From Brevibacillus antibioticus (GTDB lineage: Bacteria > Bacillota > Bacilli > Brevibacillales > Brevibacillaceae), in NCBI RefSeq assembly GCF_005217615.1, contig NZ_SZNK01000001.1, positions 2,313,501 through 2,377,500 of the forward strand: 64,000 bases of DNA, in the 5' to 3' direction. The notes under the pieces are model-generated. The model searched no databases, was not told where the DNA came from, and saw nothing but the letters and a program-made list of their open reading frames with translations. The translations under genes were made by a program, and so were the position numbers. This document shows positions 33,469-42,459 of the stretch, piece after piece (positions within the stretch are counted from its first letter, which is position 1; every line of letters starts with the position of its first letter).

Positions 33469-34068
33469 TTACGTGAAATGCCTGCATATTTCTTTTACAG
33501 CATCGTCGGCAACGATCACTTTCCCGTATTCTTCCAACACATAAATCGTTATCGGCGTCGCTTCTCCGTACTCAGAGAGGATCGCAATTAGCTTGTGATA
33601 ACGCTCCTGATCCAAATCGACTTCCTCCAGCACCAGATGATATTTCCCCTGGTAGAAGTAGGCAGCTCCGCCATTGGTCAAAAGGGCGTTAATGCGATGG
33701 GCAGCTTCAACCATATGCTCAAAGTCCCGGAAGGCATACATGATCAAATCGCTTTCTTCCAATGTAACCTCTAGCTCGTATACATCCTCGTCTTCGAATT
33801 CTTCCTCTTTTCCGTCCTTTGAGCCCGTCTTGCCACGCGTAACAATTACGACCATTCCCTGAGCTGGCAAGGCGAACACTTCAACTGCAACAGGCCCTGA
33901 TACCTCAAACCCTAATTCGTGATAAGCCTGTTCCATCATGTCGTTGAACAGTTCATGAACTTTAGGAATGTCACGCCACATGTCTTCTTTTTCTATCCCG
34001 CGCTCTGAGAGGTCGTCAAAAGTTAAAAAGATTCGTATTTTATCTTGACCAAGGCGTTCAACACGCAT
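33469..34068 (-). CDS. mecA: adaptor protein MecA/YpbH family
   Basis: MecA-type adaptors deliver substrates such as ComK to the ClpC/ClpP protease. The 199 residues have the N-terminal substrate-binding domain MRVERLGQDKIRIFLTFDDL (1-20), an acidic linker (EEEFEDEDVYELE) and the C-terminal ClpC-binding domain (ESDLIMYAFRDFEHMVEAAH onward). The position next to gudB and the ypb genes fits the paralog YpbH; I cannot tell which paralog it is without the other. ATG 34068 follows GGAGGG; the upstream extension is unrelated. Confidence 0.9.
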   Translation of the reverse strand: MRVERLGQDKIRIFLTFDDLSERGIEKEDMWRDIPKVHELFNDMMEQAYHELGFEVSGPVAVEVFALPAQGMVVIVTRGKTGSKDGKEEEFEDEDVYELEVTLEESDLIMYAFRDFEHMVEAAHRINALLTNGGAAYFYQGKYHLVLEEVDLDQERYHKLIAILSEYGEATPITIYVLEEYGKVIVADDAVKEICRHFT

Positions 34069-34201
34069 GACTGTCCCTCCTCGCCATCCAGTCGTACTAC
34101 AAAATATGATGGTAAGCCTGTAAGAGTTCTCCACATTCTCCGGCGAATACCTGTTGGCATTCATCCATTTTTTGATGGACTGGAAAATAAGGGGTAGTCC
34201 T

Positions 34202-34229
34202 ATCATATCACATTTAGTTACTGGAACAA
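34202..34229 (-). promoter_or_regulatory. candidate promoter for mecA with a 130-base leader
   Basis: Minus strand TTGTTC (34229-34224), 16 bases, TATGAT (34207-34202). It implies a leader of about 130 bases to the ATG at 34068. The leader shows a short stem (TCCATC/GATGGA-like pieces) but no known riboswitch. Nothing else is evident in the 346 bases between 34069 and 34414. Confidence 0.4.
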
Positions 34230-34414
34230 AGCTACCATGACACCTACGCAGCATTCGCCTATCGATGTCGAATCCACTCACAGAAAAAGAAACTTTGTTG
34301 TTGCCTGTCATTTCCTGCGCTTTCCCAGGAAAAGTTTTCCCCTCATTTTTCTTCTTCTGTATTTATATTTGGCTCTGCTAGTTCGGGTTCCTTCTCGTTC
34401 ATGCAGGTTTGTAC

Positions 34415-34444
34415 ATAAAAAAACGCCCAGAATCAGGCGTTTTT
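34415..34444 (-). terminator. terminator after the thioredoxin-reductase-like gene
   Basis: Minus-strand stem AAAAACGCC-loop-GGCGTTTTT, followed by more Ts, immediately at the stop codon of the gene. Confidence 0.82.
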
Positions 34445-35353
34445 CTACGTCTCATATTCACGCAGCCGTTTTTGAATCCAAATAGCCGCCTGCGTTCCAT
34501 CTCCCATGGCAACTGACACTTGTTGAGAATGCTCATTGATATCGCCAACAGCCCAGATGTTGGGATGATCCGTTTCTTTTGTTCGCGGATTCGTATGGAT
34601 GTGACCCTTTTCATGAATTTGCACGGAAAAACCACGTAAAAGCTCTGTCAATGCATGCGCACCAGGAAAGGCAAGAAATGCTCTTTCTACAGACAACCGT
34701 TCACCTGAAGAAAGCTCGATTTCTTGCAATTGCCCCGCCGTATGATGAAGGGCATATACTTTTTCCTCCCGATACTTAATCCCTCGCTGGCTCATTCCAG
34801 AGACAGCCTGTGAATCCACCTGCACTTCTGCATGGTTAATGACTGTTAACCTGTTTGTATAATAAATAAGTTCGTCTGCCATCGAAACAGCGTGTTGGCC
34901 CACTCCTATGATTGCCGTGTCTTTCTCCACTGTTTCATAGCCGTCACAGTCAGGACATAAGAAAATCGATATCCCTACACAATCCGAGAAACCAGGGATC
35001 GCTGGGAACGGATCACGAATGCCGGTTGCCAAAACCAGCGTTCGCGAAGTAAACGTATGTATGCTTCCTTTCGTACCTATCGAAAATAAGCCGCTTGGGT
35101 CAGTAGAAAGCTTGATTACCTCATCTGTTATCAAGTTTGCACCGTATTTTTGTGCCTGCTGCCTGCCCGCTTGACGCAAAAAATCGCCACTAACCCCCTC
35201 CGAAAACCCGAGAATGTTTCGGTAGGCTTTGGCGATTGTTGATCGACCACCTGGCATGTCAATAACTGCAACGCGTCGAAGGCATCTTGCAAGTTGAATG
35301 GCGGTTTGAAGCCCTGCAATCCCGCCTCCGACAATGACCGTATCATACTCCAC
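34445..35353 (-). CDS. thioredoxin reductase-like FAD/NAD(P) oxidoreductase
   Basis: A 302-residue two-dinucleotide-fold flavoprotein. The FAD site VIVGGGIAGLQTA begins at residue 6, IGVGQHAVSMADEL is the NAD(P) site, and AVGDINEHSQQVSVAMGDG closes the FAD domain. A CPDC pair (C133, C136) replaces the CATC/CAVC of true thioredoxin reductases, at the same position between the nucleotide sites. The redox partner is unknown. GTG 35353 has AGGTGG six bases upstream; an ATG two codons earlier touches that site. It follows the LysM gene on the same strand. Confidence 0.82.
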   Translation of the reverse strand: MEYDTVIVGGGIAGLQTAIQLARCLRRVAVIDMPGGRSTIAKAYRNILGFSEGVSGDFLRQAGRQQAQKYGANLITDEVIKLSTDPSGLFSIGTKGSIHTFTSRTLVLATGIRDPFPAIPGFSDCVGISIFLCPDCDGYETVEKDTAIIGVGQHAVSMADELIYYTNRLTVINHAEVQVDSQAVSGMSQRGIKYREEKVYALHHTAGQLQEIELSSGERLSVERAFLAFPGAHALTELLRGFSVQIHEKGHIHTNPRTKETDHPNIWAVGDINEHSQQVSVAMGDGTQAAIWIQKRLREYET

Positions 35354-35409
35354 TTGCATCCACCTGCTTATCCTTTTCCCGATAGCATTGCCAGTGGAGC
35401 ACGATCTCA

Positions 35410-36099
35410 TTACTGAACGAGGGGAACCAAAACAACTTTTCCTTCGACGAGCCCTGCTTGGGAATGAAGTCCGTTATATCTTGCGATTCGTACTACGTTC
35501 GAATTATTTCCATAGTACTTTCGTGACAGCAAAAACAACGTTTCCCCCTTCTTCACCACATGCTTGACGACCTTCGATTTTGTTGTAGGAGGTGTTGAAG
35601 CTTGTTTTCCCGGTGTAGCTACTTTGCTAGTAGAAGTACTCGTGATCTGTTTTGCCTTGCTTACAGATGTAACAGGCGGAGTTTGGGGTTTGACTGGGCT
35701 CACAGCAGGTTTCTGTATGCCTGTGGTAGCCTTTACTACAGGCTCAACTGGTTTATCAACTGGTTTTGATTCGGTCGTTTTCGCTTTGGCAGGTGGGTTG
35801 GTCACACTTGCATTGGGATCAGGCGTAGCATCAAGAACGACGGATACCGGCTCCTTTTCTCCTGCCTTGCTTCCTTGTAATGTGGTAGTTGCTTTACTAA
35901 CATCTTTTACTTCAACACTACCAGAAGCTGCTATCTCGTGTGGGACATTGGCCCGGTACAACTCAAGACCAATCAACCCGAAAAAGACGAATCCAAACAA
36001 GTATAATCCCGGTTGAATCCACTTTTTAAACGAGAACGACGCTTTAGGGCGAGTATGACGGGAGCGTCGGGGTGGTAATGGATTATGCTCGAGATTCAC
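35410..36099 (-). CDS. ypbE: LysM-domain membrane protein, YpbE-like
   Basis: A 229-residue protein: a short basic cytoplasmic part (1-25), one membrane helix (about 31-49), a long disordered P/S/T/K-rich linker (65-178) and a single LysM domain (about 180-227, HVVKKGETLFLLSRKYYGNN), which binds peptidoglycan. Topology and position downstream of the CAAX protease gene match B. subtilis YpbE. Its ATG overlaps the upstream stop as ATGA. Role presumably at the cell wall; details unknown. Confidence 0.85.
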   Translation of the reverse strand: MNLEHNPLPPRRSRHTRPKASFSFKKWIQPGLYLFGFVFFGLIGLELYRANVPHEIAASGSVEVKDVSKATTTLQGSKAGEKEPVSVVLDATPDPNASVTNPPAKAKTTESKPVDKPVEPVVKATTGIQKPAVSPVKPQTPPVTSVSKAKQITSTSTSKVATPGKQASTPPTTKSKVVKHVVKKGETLFLLSRKYYGNNSNVVRIARYNGLHSQAGLVEGKVVLVPLVQ

Positions 36100-36674
36100 T
36101 CTTCCTCCCCCTTTTTCTTGATCGTTTTTTGTAAATAAAAGGCTAACATGACGTCAATAAGGATATGAGCCACAATCGAGGGCCAAAGGGACTGATAGTG
36201 GGAAAACAAAAGTCCCAAGATCCAGCTTGTACCAAATACACTTATGATCATGAGTGGTTTTTTCAAATAACGTACGTGGATCAGTGTAAAAATAAGACTG
36301 CTCCAAAAATTCCCGGTAAGCGATTGAATGACTCCCCGGAATAGCCATTCCTCCCCCACCCCTACTACCATACAGACGAGAATCGTGGTGGATGGTAACA
36401 TGGCACCAAAAACTTTTTCATTGATACTACCATCATCCTGCCATCGCTTAGGCAAGTAACGATCCATCATCATACTCGCGATGATAATACATGCGGCTAC
36501 AAACACAGCCCACAGGACGGCATTCCAGCCTGGCAGAGTAAACAAGGACAGAGTAGCATCCCAGCCCAGCACCAATAAGCTACCGGCAGCAGCCACTCCC
36601 ATCACGATTCCTTGTGTCAACCATAGATTCAGCCGAAGAGTGGCTTCATCCACCTCTAGCCGATCTTCCCTCAC
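36096..36674 (-). CDS. ypbD: CPBP (CAAX) family intramembrane protease, YpbD-like
   Basis: A 192-residue membrane protein with about five helices. The Abi/CAAX motif EEWLFRG (E108, E109, R113) and the later histidine pieces LIFTLIHVRY and IVAHILID mark the glutamate/histidine metalloprotease fold. GTG 36674 is preferred: AAGGAGAG lies nine bases before it and it starts 18 bases past the recQ stop. An ATG at 36737 would overlap recQ by 46 bases. Substrate unknown. Confidence 0.83.
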   Translation of the reverse strand: MREDRLEVDEATLRLNLWLTQGIVMGVAAAGSLLVLGWDATLSLFTLPGWNAVLWAVFVAACIIIASMMMDRYLPKRWQDDGSINEKVFGAMLPSTTILVCMVVGVGEEWLFRGVIQSLTGNFWSSLIFTLIHVRYLKKPLMIISVFGTSWILGLLFSHYQSLWPSIVAHILIDVMLAFYLQKTIKKKGEEE

Positions 36675-36691
36675 TCGAAGTTTCTCTCCTT

Positions 36692-38203
36692 CTATTTGTT
36701 CGGCAAAAGAGTGTCTAACGCCTGCCGCAAATTCCATTTGATTTGTTCATTCTTTGCAATTGCATTGTCATTCGTTTGGTAATACACATCCGTAGTTAGA
36801 CCGCATTTCTTACAGCAGTACAGATCAAATTGATGATCATTTTCTTTGAAATACGTATTGATGCTCGCACGCAAACAGTTTTCTCCTCTTACGTAAGACA
36901 CCATTTCTGCCAGCTTTTTTTGTTTAAAGCTTTTCCTCTTTTCTATTTCCTGCCAAATGATTTGAGCCTTCGGATACGACTCCCCCGCAGCGGCAGCTTC
37001 GTATGAGGCTAGCACTTTTTCCGCATAAAAGGCAAGAAGTGCGCCCATTTCTTCGGATATATCCATCATCGCCAAGGCCTCGTTCGTCAAGGGGACTCCA
37101 GTACTGCACAGCTGCTCGTATTTTTGAATTTGCGCTTGTGTCGGGTACTCCTTCTCCAGCATGTGCTGATGAATCTGCCAATCATCCCACGAAAATAAAA
37201 GCAGCGCATACCCAGGCTTGCCGTCACGGCCGATCCGTCCGATTTCTTGTGCGTATGCCTCCAAACTGGCTGGCAGTTGGTAATGGATGACGTAGCGAAT
37301 ATCTGACTTGTCGATTCCCATACCAAACGCATTGGTTGCAATAATAACATCCAGCTCGCCCGCGAGAAATTGGGATTGGATCAGCATTCTCTCCATGCTG
37401 TTCATCCCCCCGTGGTAACCGTGCACGCGTTTTTTTCCATCGAGTTGATAAGAGGCTGCCAACACATCCACCGCTTGTCGCGTGCTGCAGTAAACGATCC
37501 CAGGGCCCTGCAAACGATCTATCTGATCAAATACATATGAACGCCTGTCAGTTTCCTCCGCAACTTCAACCAGATCATAGGCGATATTCGCCCGATTAAG
37601 GGATTGCAACACGACGTCTTCTTTTTCAATGGAAAACAAGCTGCAAATTTCTTCCCGAACAGTCGCCGTCGCGGTTGCCGTCACAGCCAGAACAGGAGGT
37701 GCTCCCAATTGTTTCACGACTTGTGGCAATCGCAAGTAATCTGTGCGAAAGTCATGTCCCCATTGCGAGATGCAATGTGCTTCATCAATGGCGATTAGAG
37801 ACACCCTCGCCCGCTTTAACACCTGCTGAACATAGGGCTGTTGAAGCTTTTCCGGAGAAATATACAACAGCTTGTACGCTCCTTCTGAGAGCCCTTTTAA
37901 GATTTCGCGGGACTCTGTCGGATCCTGCATGCTGTTCAAATAGGTGGCTGGAATTTTTTTACGTGCTCGAAGCTGTTGCACCTGATCGACCATCAAGGAG
38001 ATCAACGGGGAAACCACGACGGTCAGACCCGGCAAAAGCATGGCTGGTAGCTGATACGTCACTGATTTCCCGCCACCGGTTGCTAATAGCCCGAGAACAC
38101 TTCGTCCATGCAATAGACGTTCAATAATGGACTCTTGACCGGGGCGAAATGAGTCGTATCCAAAATGCAGCTTTAATCTATCGTTTAAGAGCTGTTTATT
38201 CAT
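36692..38203 (-). CDS. recQ: ATP-dependent DNA helicase RecQ/RecS
   Basis: A 503-residue RecQ helicase: Walker A ATGGGKS (41-47), DEAH in LIAIDEAHCISQWGHDFR, and motif VI QEIGRIGRDG. The zinc-binding region follows (CLRASINTYF, then CCKKCG), but there is no HRDC domain, as in B. subtilis RecS (YpbC, 496 residues). It unwinds 3'-5' in recombinational repair. The ATG overlaps the ypbB stop (ATGA), coupling the two genes. Confidence 0.94.
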   Translation of the reverse strand: MNKQLLNDRLKLHFGYDSFRPGQESIIERLLHGRSVLGLLATGGGKSVTYQLPAMLLPGLTVVVSPLISLMVDQVQQLRARKKIPATYLNSMQDPTESREILKGLSEGAYKLLYISPEKLQQPYVQQVLKRARVSLIAIDEAHCISQWGHDFRTDYLRLPQVVKQLGAPPVLAVTATATATVREEICSLFSIEKEDVVLQSLNRANIAYDLVEVAEETDRRSYVFDQIDRLQGPGIVYCSTRQAVDVLAASYQLDGKKRVHGYHGGMNSMERMLIQSQFLAGELDVIIATNAFGMGIDKSDIRYVIHYQLPASLEAYAQEIGRIGRDGKPGYALLLFSWDDWQIHQHMLEKEYPTQAQIQKYEQLCSTGVPLTNEALAMMDISEEMGALLAFYAEKVLASYEAAAAGESYPKAQIIWQEIEKRKSFKQKKLAEMVSYVRGENCLRASINTYFKENDHQFDLYCCKKCGLTTDVYYQTNDNAIAKNEQIKWNLRQALDTLLPNK

Positions 38204-39315
38204 TTTGCCCCCCTTGTCGCTCGTGCCAGTGCCAATCGGATTTGCAAATAGGTTACTGTTGCTTCCAATTGATCCTTGATGAGCCGGAGTCTGCTTGTAT
38301 CGAGACGCTCACTCGTCTCCACGATCTCTTTTGCCAGCTCATTCGGCAAATACGTTGTCATATCCCATTCGGGACAACGCAGGGCAATCTCTACCAAATG
38401 ATCTTCTATTGTACTTTCTTTCATTTGTCGTTTCTTTGCTATTTCTTTTTTGTCACAGCCAGTCTGAAGCAGTGCGTACGTTCGAGCAGCACTTTCAGTG
38501 AGACGTGGATCAAGCTTGTGGGATTCTGTAACCAGTTTTGATAAAAGAGGATAATGATTGCTCTCTGCAAGCAGCGTCTGAATCGACGCGGCAAGTCCGT
38601 ATCGAAATTGCAGCATGAGATAGCTACGACTCGTTTGGCGAATCTCTGCTACTTGCCCCATGGTCTTGCCGACTTGTCCTGCTCCGGACAGTTGACAAAA
38701 CAAAAGCTCCTGCACACCTTTATCCAAAGGCTCCCACAGTCGATATAGCTCGTCAGACAATTGCTGTTTCCAAGCATTTCGCATTACCCGATCAGCCAAT
38801 TGGTTTTTTACCCAACGCTGTGCGGTCTTGTCCGAAACGACCGGAATGAAACCGAGATCACCATGATGCATTTGCGAGATTGTCTGCACCATAAGATGAA
38901 GCCTACTCCAAAATGGTTCGATTCGCTCCGCCAAATCGGACTGGGTAAAAGGTGCAAACCATACATCGAAACGATATTTTTGGTACGTATGTTTGGCATG
39001 CTGCAATCCTGTATCAGAAAAGCGAAATGTCGGCTTCGAGTTCGTTCCAACTGCCTCCACAGGTAAAATCCAGCCTGACTGAAATAAAGTTGAGACTATT
39101 TTCTCCCAATCCTCTCTTGGAAAACGAGAAAACATCCGATAATACGGATAAAGGGTATACAAATGCACATCTTGCAGTGTCTGATTGGCTTTTCTGCCAC
39201 GCAGTATGTAGTAGGCTGACTGCAGCGTTCGTTCATTGGCCAGAGGTAACATGGCATTCAAGGCGACCGCACATAAAAGGTCCTGCTCCTCTGCCTCACT
39301 GTTCCGACTGTTCAT
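38200..39315 (-). CDS. ypbB: YpbB-like protein with C-terminal helix-turn-helix
   Basis: A 371-residue soluble protein encoded directly before recQ. Residues about 265-345 form a helix-turn-helix of the type found in RecQ C-termini (DPRLTESAARTYALLQTGCD and IAKKRQMKESTIEDHLVEIA). Since this RecQ lacks its HRDC end, the pair may act as a split helicase. That is inference; B. subtilis YpbB is uncharacterised. Start ATG 39315 follows AAGGAG. Confidence 0.82.
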   Translation of the reverse strand: MNSRNSEAEEQDLLCAVALNAMLPLANERTLQSAYYILRGRKANQTLQDVHLYTLYPYYRMFSRFPREDWEKIVSTLFQSGWILPVEAVGTNSKPTFRFSDTGLQHAKHTYQKYRFDVWFAPFTQSDLAERIEPFWSRLHLMVQTISQMHHGDLGFIPVVSDKTAQRWVKNQLADRVMRNAWKQQLSDELYRLWEPLDKGVQELLFCQLSGAGQVGKTMGQVAEIRQTSRSYLMLQFRYGLAASIQTLLAESNHYPLLSKLVTESHKLDPRLTESAARTYALLQTGCDKKEIAKKRQMKESTIEDHLVEIALRCPEWDMTTYLPNELAKEIVETSERLDTSRLRLIKDQLEATVTYLQIRLALARATRGAK

Positions 39316-39395
39316 TGGTACTCCTTACATCATTCTATATTTTTCAAAGCTCAAAGTAAGCGAAGTAAACTGCATCATTGGATTTGGAGGATTGT

Positions 39396-40307
39396 ATGAC
39401 AAAACGATTGAAAAGAACTGAATTTATGATGGCGTACATGATCATCATAACACTTGCATGCACAGTTGGTGGATTTTTTTTCGGGGCCCATTATATGAAG
39501 ACGCAATTGGAGTCGGAACAAGCCGCCGTACTCGCAGCCGAGAAAAAGGAAGCCGAAAAAGAAAAACTGCTGCGTGAGCAAAAGCTGTACAACGAACAGG
39601 ACTTTATCCGATTTTACTATGCCGTTTATGCACCGCTGCTTGATCTGAAGCAAGCACATTTTGATACGATGGATAAATGGAATCAAATGAGCGAAAGTGA
39701 ACGGACCGATGGCTTGAAGCAGCTCAGCAAATTAGCTGAACAGACAAAAAAAGAGCTGGAGAAAAACGTTCCCTTGCCGACATCACCCATGCTGAGACAA
39801 GCTCACGCCACTTTTACAAACAGTGTACGGGCGTATTTGGATAGTATGGAGCAGATTCGTTCCGATCAAAATAAAGCTACGCCTGCTTTCATTGGAGCTA
39901 GCCTGACGCTTTTCCAAAATAACTGGCTAACCGCACAGGAAATGGTGTATCACTCCATCGCGTCTTGGGAATCGGCTTATGTAGTGAAGCAAGCCATGCC
40001 GAAGGATGTACCTGGAGCCGTTAATACCGCACAGTGGAAGCAGTATCCGTTCCATTACCGCACCTATCTCGCAGCTATGGCCATGTCAGCAAGCAATCAA
40101 TGGAGCAGCTATAATCCTGAGGACCTGACGGCGAGACTTGATTTGCTCATCGCATCTAACGAAGTTCAAGCACTGGGAATCAAGGATTTAGCCGCTGCCG
40201 TGAAGATTTTGAACGCGACAGATGCAGTATCTGCGGGAGATTTTAAACGCTTGAATACACAGCTCTACTCCGTGTTGAAGGCACCTGAAATCCCTCTTTA
40301 TAAGTAG
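39396..40307 (+). CDS. unknown membrane-anchored protein, 303 residues
   Basis: The protein starts MTKRLKRTEFMMAYMIIITL with one N-terminal membrane helix (about 10-33), then a charged coiled-coil segment (35-60, ESEQAAVLAAEKKEAEKEKL) and about 230 residues of helical, aromatic-rich soluble domain. No cysteines or catalytic motifs. The ATG at 39396 follows GGAGG; another six codons upstream has no site. It is divergent from ypbB and upstream of fer. In this locus B. subtilis has no clear counterpart that I recall. Function unknown. Confidence 0.75.
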   Translation: MTKRLKRTEFMMAYMIIITLACTVGGFFFGAHYMKTQLESEQAAVLAAEKKEAEKEKLLREQKLYNEQDFIRFYYAVYAPLLDLKQAHFDTMDKWNQMSESERTDGLKQLSKLAEQTKKELEKNVPLPTSPMLRQAHATFTNSVRAYLDSMEQIRSDQNKATPAFIGASLTLFQNNWLTAQEMVYHSIASWESAYVVKQAMPKDVPGAVNTAQWKQYPFHYRTYLAAMAMSASNQWSSYNPEDLTARLDLLIASNEVQALGIKDLAAAVKILNATDAVSAGDFKRLNTQLYSVLKAPEIPLYK

Positions 40308-40374
40308 TCGTACATTTTTAGACTGATTCAATCTTGAAATCTTGTCACCAAGAGCATACAATGATCTATGATAG

Positions 40375-40617
<243 letters not shown>

Positions 40618-40640
40618 TATTCCATCTACTAATGGAAGAG

Positions 40641-40675
40641 ACCTCTTACGTACTTCGGTATGTAAGAGGTTTTTC
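40641..40675 (+). terminator. terminator after fer
   Basis: Hairpin ACCTCTTAC-G-TAC-TTCG-GTA-T-GTAAGAGGT with a stable TTCG loop, followed by TTTTC. Confidence 0.9.
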
Positions 40676-40764
40676 ATTATGCTCTCCTCTCCTCCACTGA
40701 ACGAATGATCGACAACTTCCTGTTCTTTCTTTTGAGATTTTTCGGTAAGAAAAAGACAACCGCA

Positions 40765-40913
40765 AAAACCGAACATTAAAGTGCGTTTTTTCCATTTTTT
40801 GTGATGTCAATATCTTAATGTTCGTGTTTTGGTCGTTTACAAGGAGTTTCCCTCATTGAATTGAGTATTATTCACGAACGATAACCGTTTTAAAATAAAT
40901 AATGTTCATTTTT
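40765..40913. promoter_or_regulatory. four PurBox-like motifs upstream of the serine operon
   Basis: AAAACCGAACATT (40765-40777) matches the B. subtilis PurR box AWWWCCGAACWWT at every position. Weaker, alternately oriented copies follow: complement of AAACACGAACATT (40817-40829), ATTCACGAACGAT (about 40869-40881) and complement of AAAAATGAACATT (40901-40913). Spacing between boxes (39, 39 and 19 bases) is not the 16-17 of B. subtilis pairs. They precede the serine T-box promoter. The regulator is inferred. Apart from them, 40676-40927 holds nothing I recognise. Confidence 0.45.
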
Positions 40914-40927
40914 TCTTGTTTTTCTTC

Positions 40928-40956
40928 TTGACGGTGTTATTTTGACGTGATATCGT
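40928..40956 (+). promoter_or_regulatory. candidate promoter of the serine T-box operon
   Basis: TTGACG (40928-40933), 17 bases, TATCGT (40951-40956). The start point would be near 40963, just before the T-box leader. Confidence 0.5.
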
Positions 40957-40962
40957 AAGTAC

Positions 40963-41275
40963 AAATCTTACGAAACACCTTATAAAACAACGGCGTTGAC
41001 GAAGAAACGCTGTGATCGAGAAATCCCCAGAGAGCCGATGCTTGCTGCGAATCGGCGATTTCTCCCACGGTTAAGCACTTCTGAGCTGCTGCGTTGAAAA
41101 TAGGGTTACCACCCCAGTAGACGCAAACGGTAGATCCGTTATCTCTTTTAGGTCATGTACCTACCAAGGCTCTTTTTTGAGAAAAAAAGAGCGAATGAGG
41201 GTGGCACCGCGAAGCAAAGCCTCTCGTCCCTCACTGTTCTGTAATAGGAGCAGTGTGAGAACGGGAGGTTTTTTT
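40963..41275 (+). promoter_or_regulatory. T-box riboswitch, probably serine-specific
   Basis: A long leader with the invariant T-box AGGGTGGCACCGCG at 41198-41211 and a downstream terminator (CCTCTCGTCCCTCACTG pairing with CAGTGTGAGAACGGGAGG, then TTTTTTT, 41219-41275). Stem I begins near CAACGGCG (about 40988) and closes with GCTGCGTTG (about 41088). An AGC triplet (41084-41086) on the 3' side is a plausible serine specifier, but I could not fix the loop with certainty. Uncharged tRNA would favour the antiterminator. It controls the aminotransferase-serA genes that follow. Confidence 0.92.
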
Positions 41276-41304
41276 GATATGCACATATACAGGAGGAGAA
41301 AACC

Positions 41305-42459
41305 ATGTTTGCAGACAAAATGATTTTGAGAATCCCTGGTCCTACCCCCATTCCACCACGTGTCCAAACAGCGATGAACCAACCGATGATTGGACACCGC
41401 AGTGGCAAATTTTCCGCTCTTTTCGCCCGTACTGCTGAAAGACTGAAGCCTTACTTTGGCACCAAGCAGGACGTATACATCTTGGCAGGTAGCGGAACGA
41501 GTGCACTTGAGATGGGCGTCGTAAACACGCTTCAACCAGGAGACGAAGCTGCCGTCCTCGTTAGCGGTGCATTTGGTGAGCGCTTTGCAAAAATTTGCGA
41601 GCGGTACGGTATCATCGCCCATCGCGTGGAAGTGCCTTGGGGAAAAGCTGTTACACCAGAGCTGGTTGAAGCCTTCTTGAAAGAAAAGCCGCAAGTAAAA
41701 GCCGTATTCGCCACCTACTGTGAAACATCCACGGGGGTAGAAAATCCAATTGCTGACTTGGCGAAAACAATCCGCACACATTCAGACGCCCTCTTCATTG
41801 TGGATGCGGTAAGCAACCTCGGTGCCGTTCCATGCGAGATGGACGCTTGGGGTGTCGATATCGTGGTAACCGGCTCGCAAAAAGCGTTCATGCTGCCAAC
41901 AGGCCTTGCCTTCCTCGCTGCGAGTGAACGCGCATGGCATGTGATTGAGCAAAACAAATCGCTCGCCTTCTATTTGGACCTGAAAGCATACCGCAAGAGC
42001 TTGGCAGAGCAAACAACTCCGTACACACCTGCTGTATCCCTCATTTTCGGTCTCGCCGAGGTATTGGATATGATGGAGGAAGAAGGCTTGCCAGCTATCG
42101 TAAAGCGCCATGAACTAATGAGAGACATGACTCGCGCAGCGATGAGGGCATTAAACATAAAATTGATGGCAGAAGATCAATACGCATCGACGACCGTTAC
42201 TTCTTGCGATCCTGAGGGTGTCTTTCATGCAGAAGCTCTCCGCAAAATGTTAACGCAGCAATTCAACATCACGATTGCTGGCGGCCAGCAGCACCTGAAA
42301 GGCAAGATCTTCCGCATCGGGCACATGGGCTATTGTGAGCCATTGGATGTCCTGCAAGTCATTTCTGCTATCGAATTGTCGCTTCACCAAATCGGTGCTC
42401 CAGTTGAACTGGGTGCTGGTGTAAAAGCTGCTCAGGAGGTGCTCATTGCACATGTATAA
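41305..42459 (+). CDS. class V aminotransferase, probable phosphoserine/serine-pyruvate type
   Basis: A 384-residue PLP enzyme of the small serine-pyruvate/alanine-glyoxylate subgroup, not the usual bacterial SerC. PLP lysine K193 is in VVTGSQKAFM, the ring-stacking aspartate is D167 in FIVDAVSNLGA, and the N-terminal IPGPTPIPPRVQTAM is typical. Sharing a serine-type T-box and overlapping serA by eight bases, it most likely makes phosphoserine from 3-phosphohydroxypyruvate. Glyoxylate or pyruvate as partner is possible. Start ATG 41305 follows AGGAGGAG. Confidence 0.88.
   Translation: MFADKMILRIPGPTPIPPRVQTAMNQPMIGHRSGKFSALFARTAERLKPYFGTKQDVYILAGSGTSALEMGVVNTLQPGDEAAVLVSGAFGERFAKICERYGIIAHRVEVPWGKAVTPELVEAFLKEKPQVKAVFATYCETSTGVENPIADLAKTIRTHSDALFIVDAVSNLGAVPCEMDAWGVDIVVTGSQKAFMLPTGLAFLAASERAWHVIEQNKSLAFYLDLKAYRKSLAEQTTPYTPAVSLIFGLAEVLDMMEEEGLPAIVKRHELMRDMTRAAMRALNIKLMAEDQYASTTVTSCDPEGVFHAEALRKMLTQQFNITIAGGQQHLKGKIFRIGHMGYCEPLDVLQVISAIELSLHQIGAPVELGAGVKAAQEVLIAHV

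Noticed and set aside
34237-34485. 82-codon plus-strand frame upstream of mecA
   Set aside because: It runs through the thioredoxin-reductase-like gene's terminator and has no start signal.
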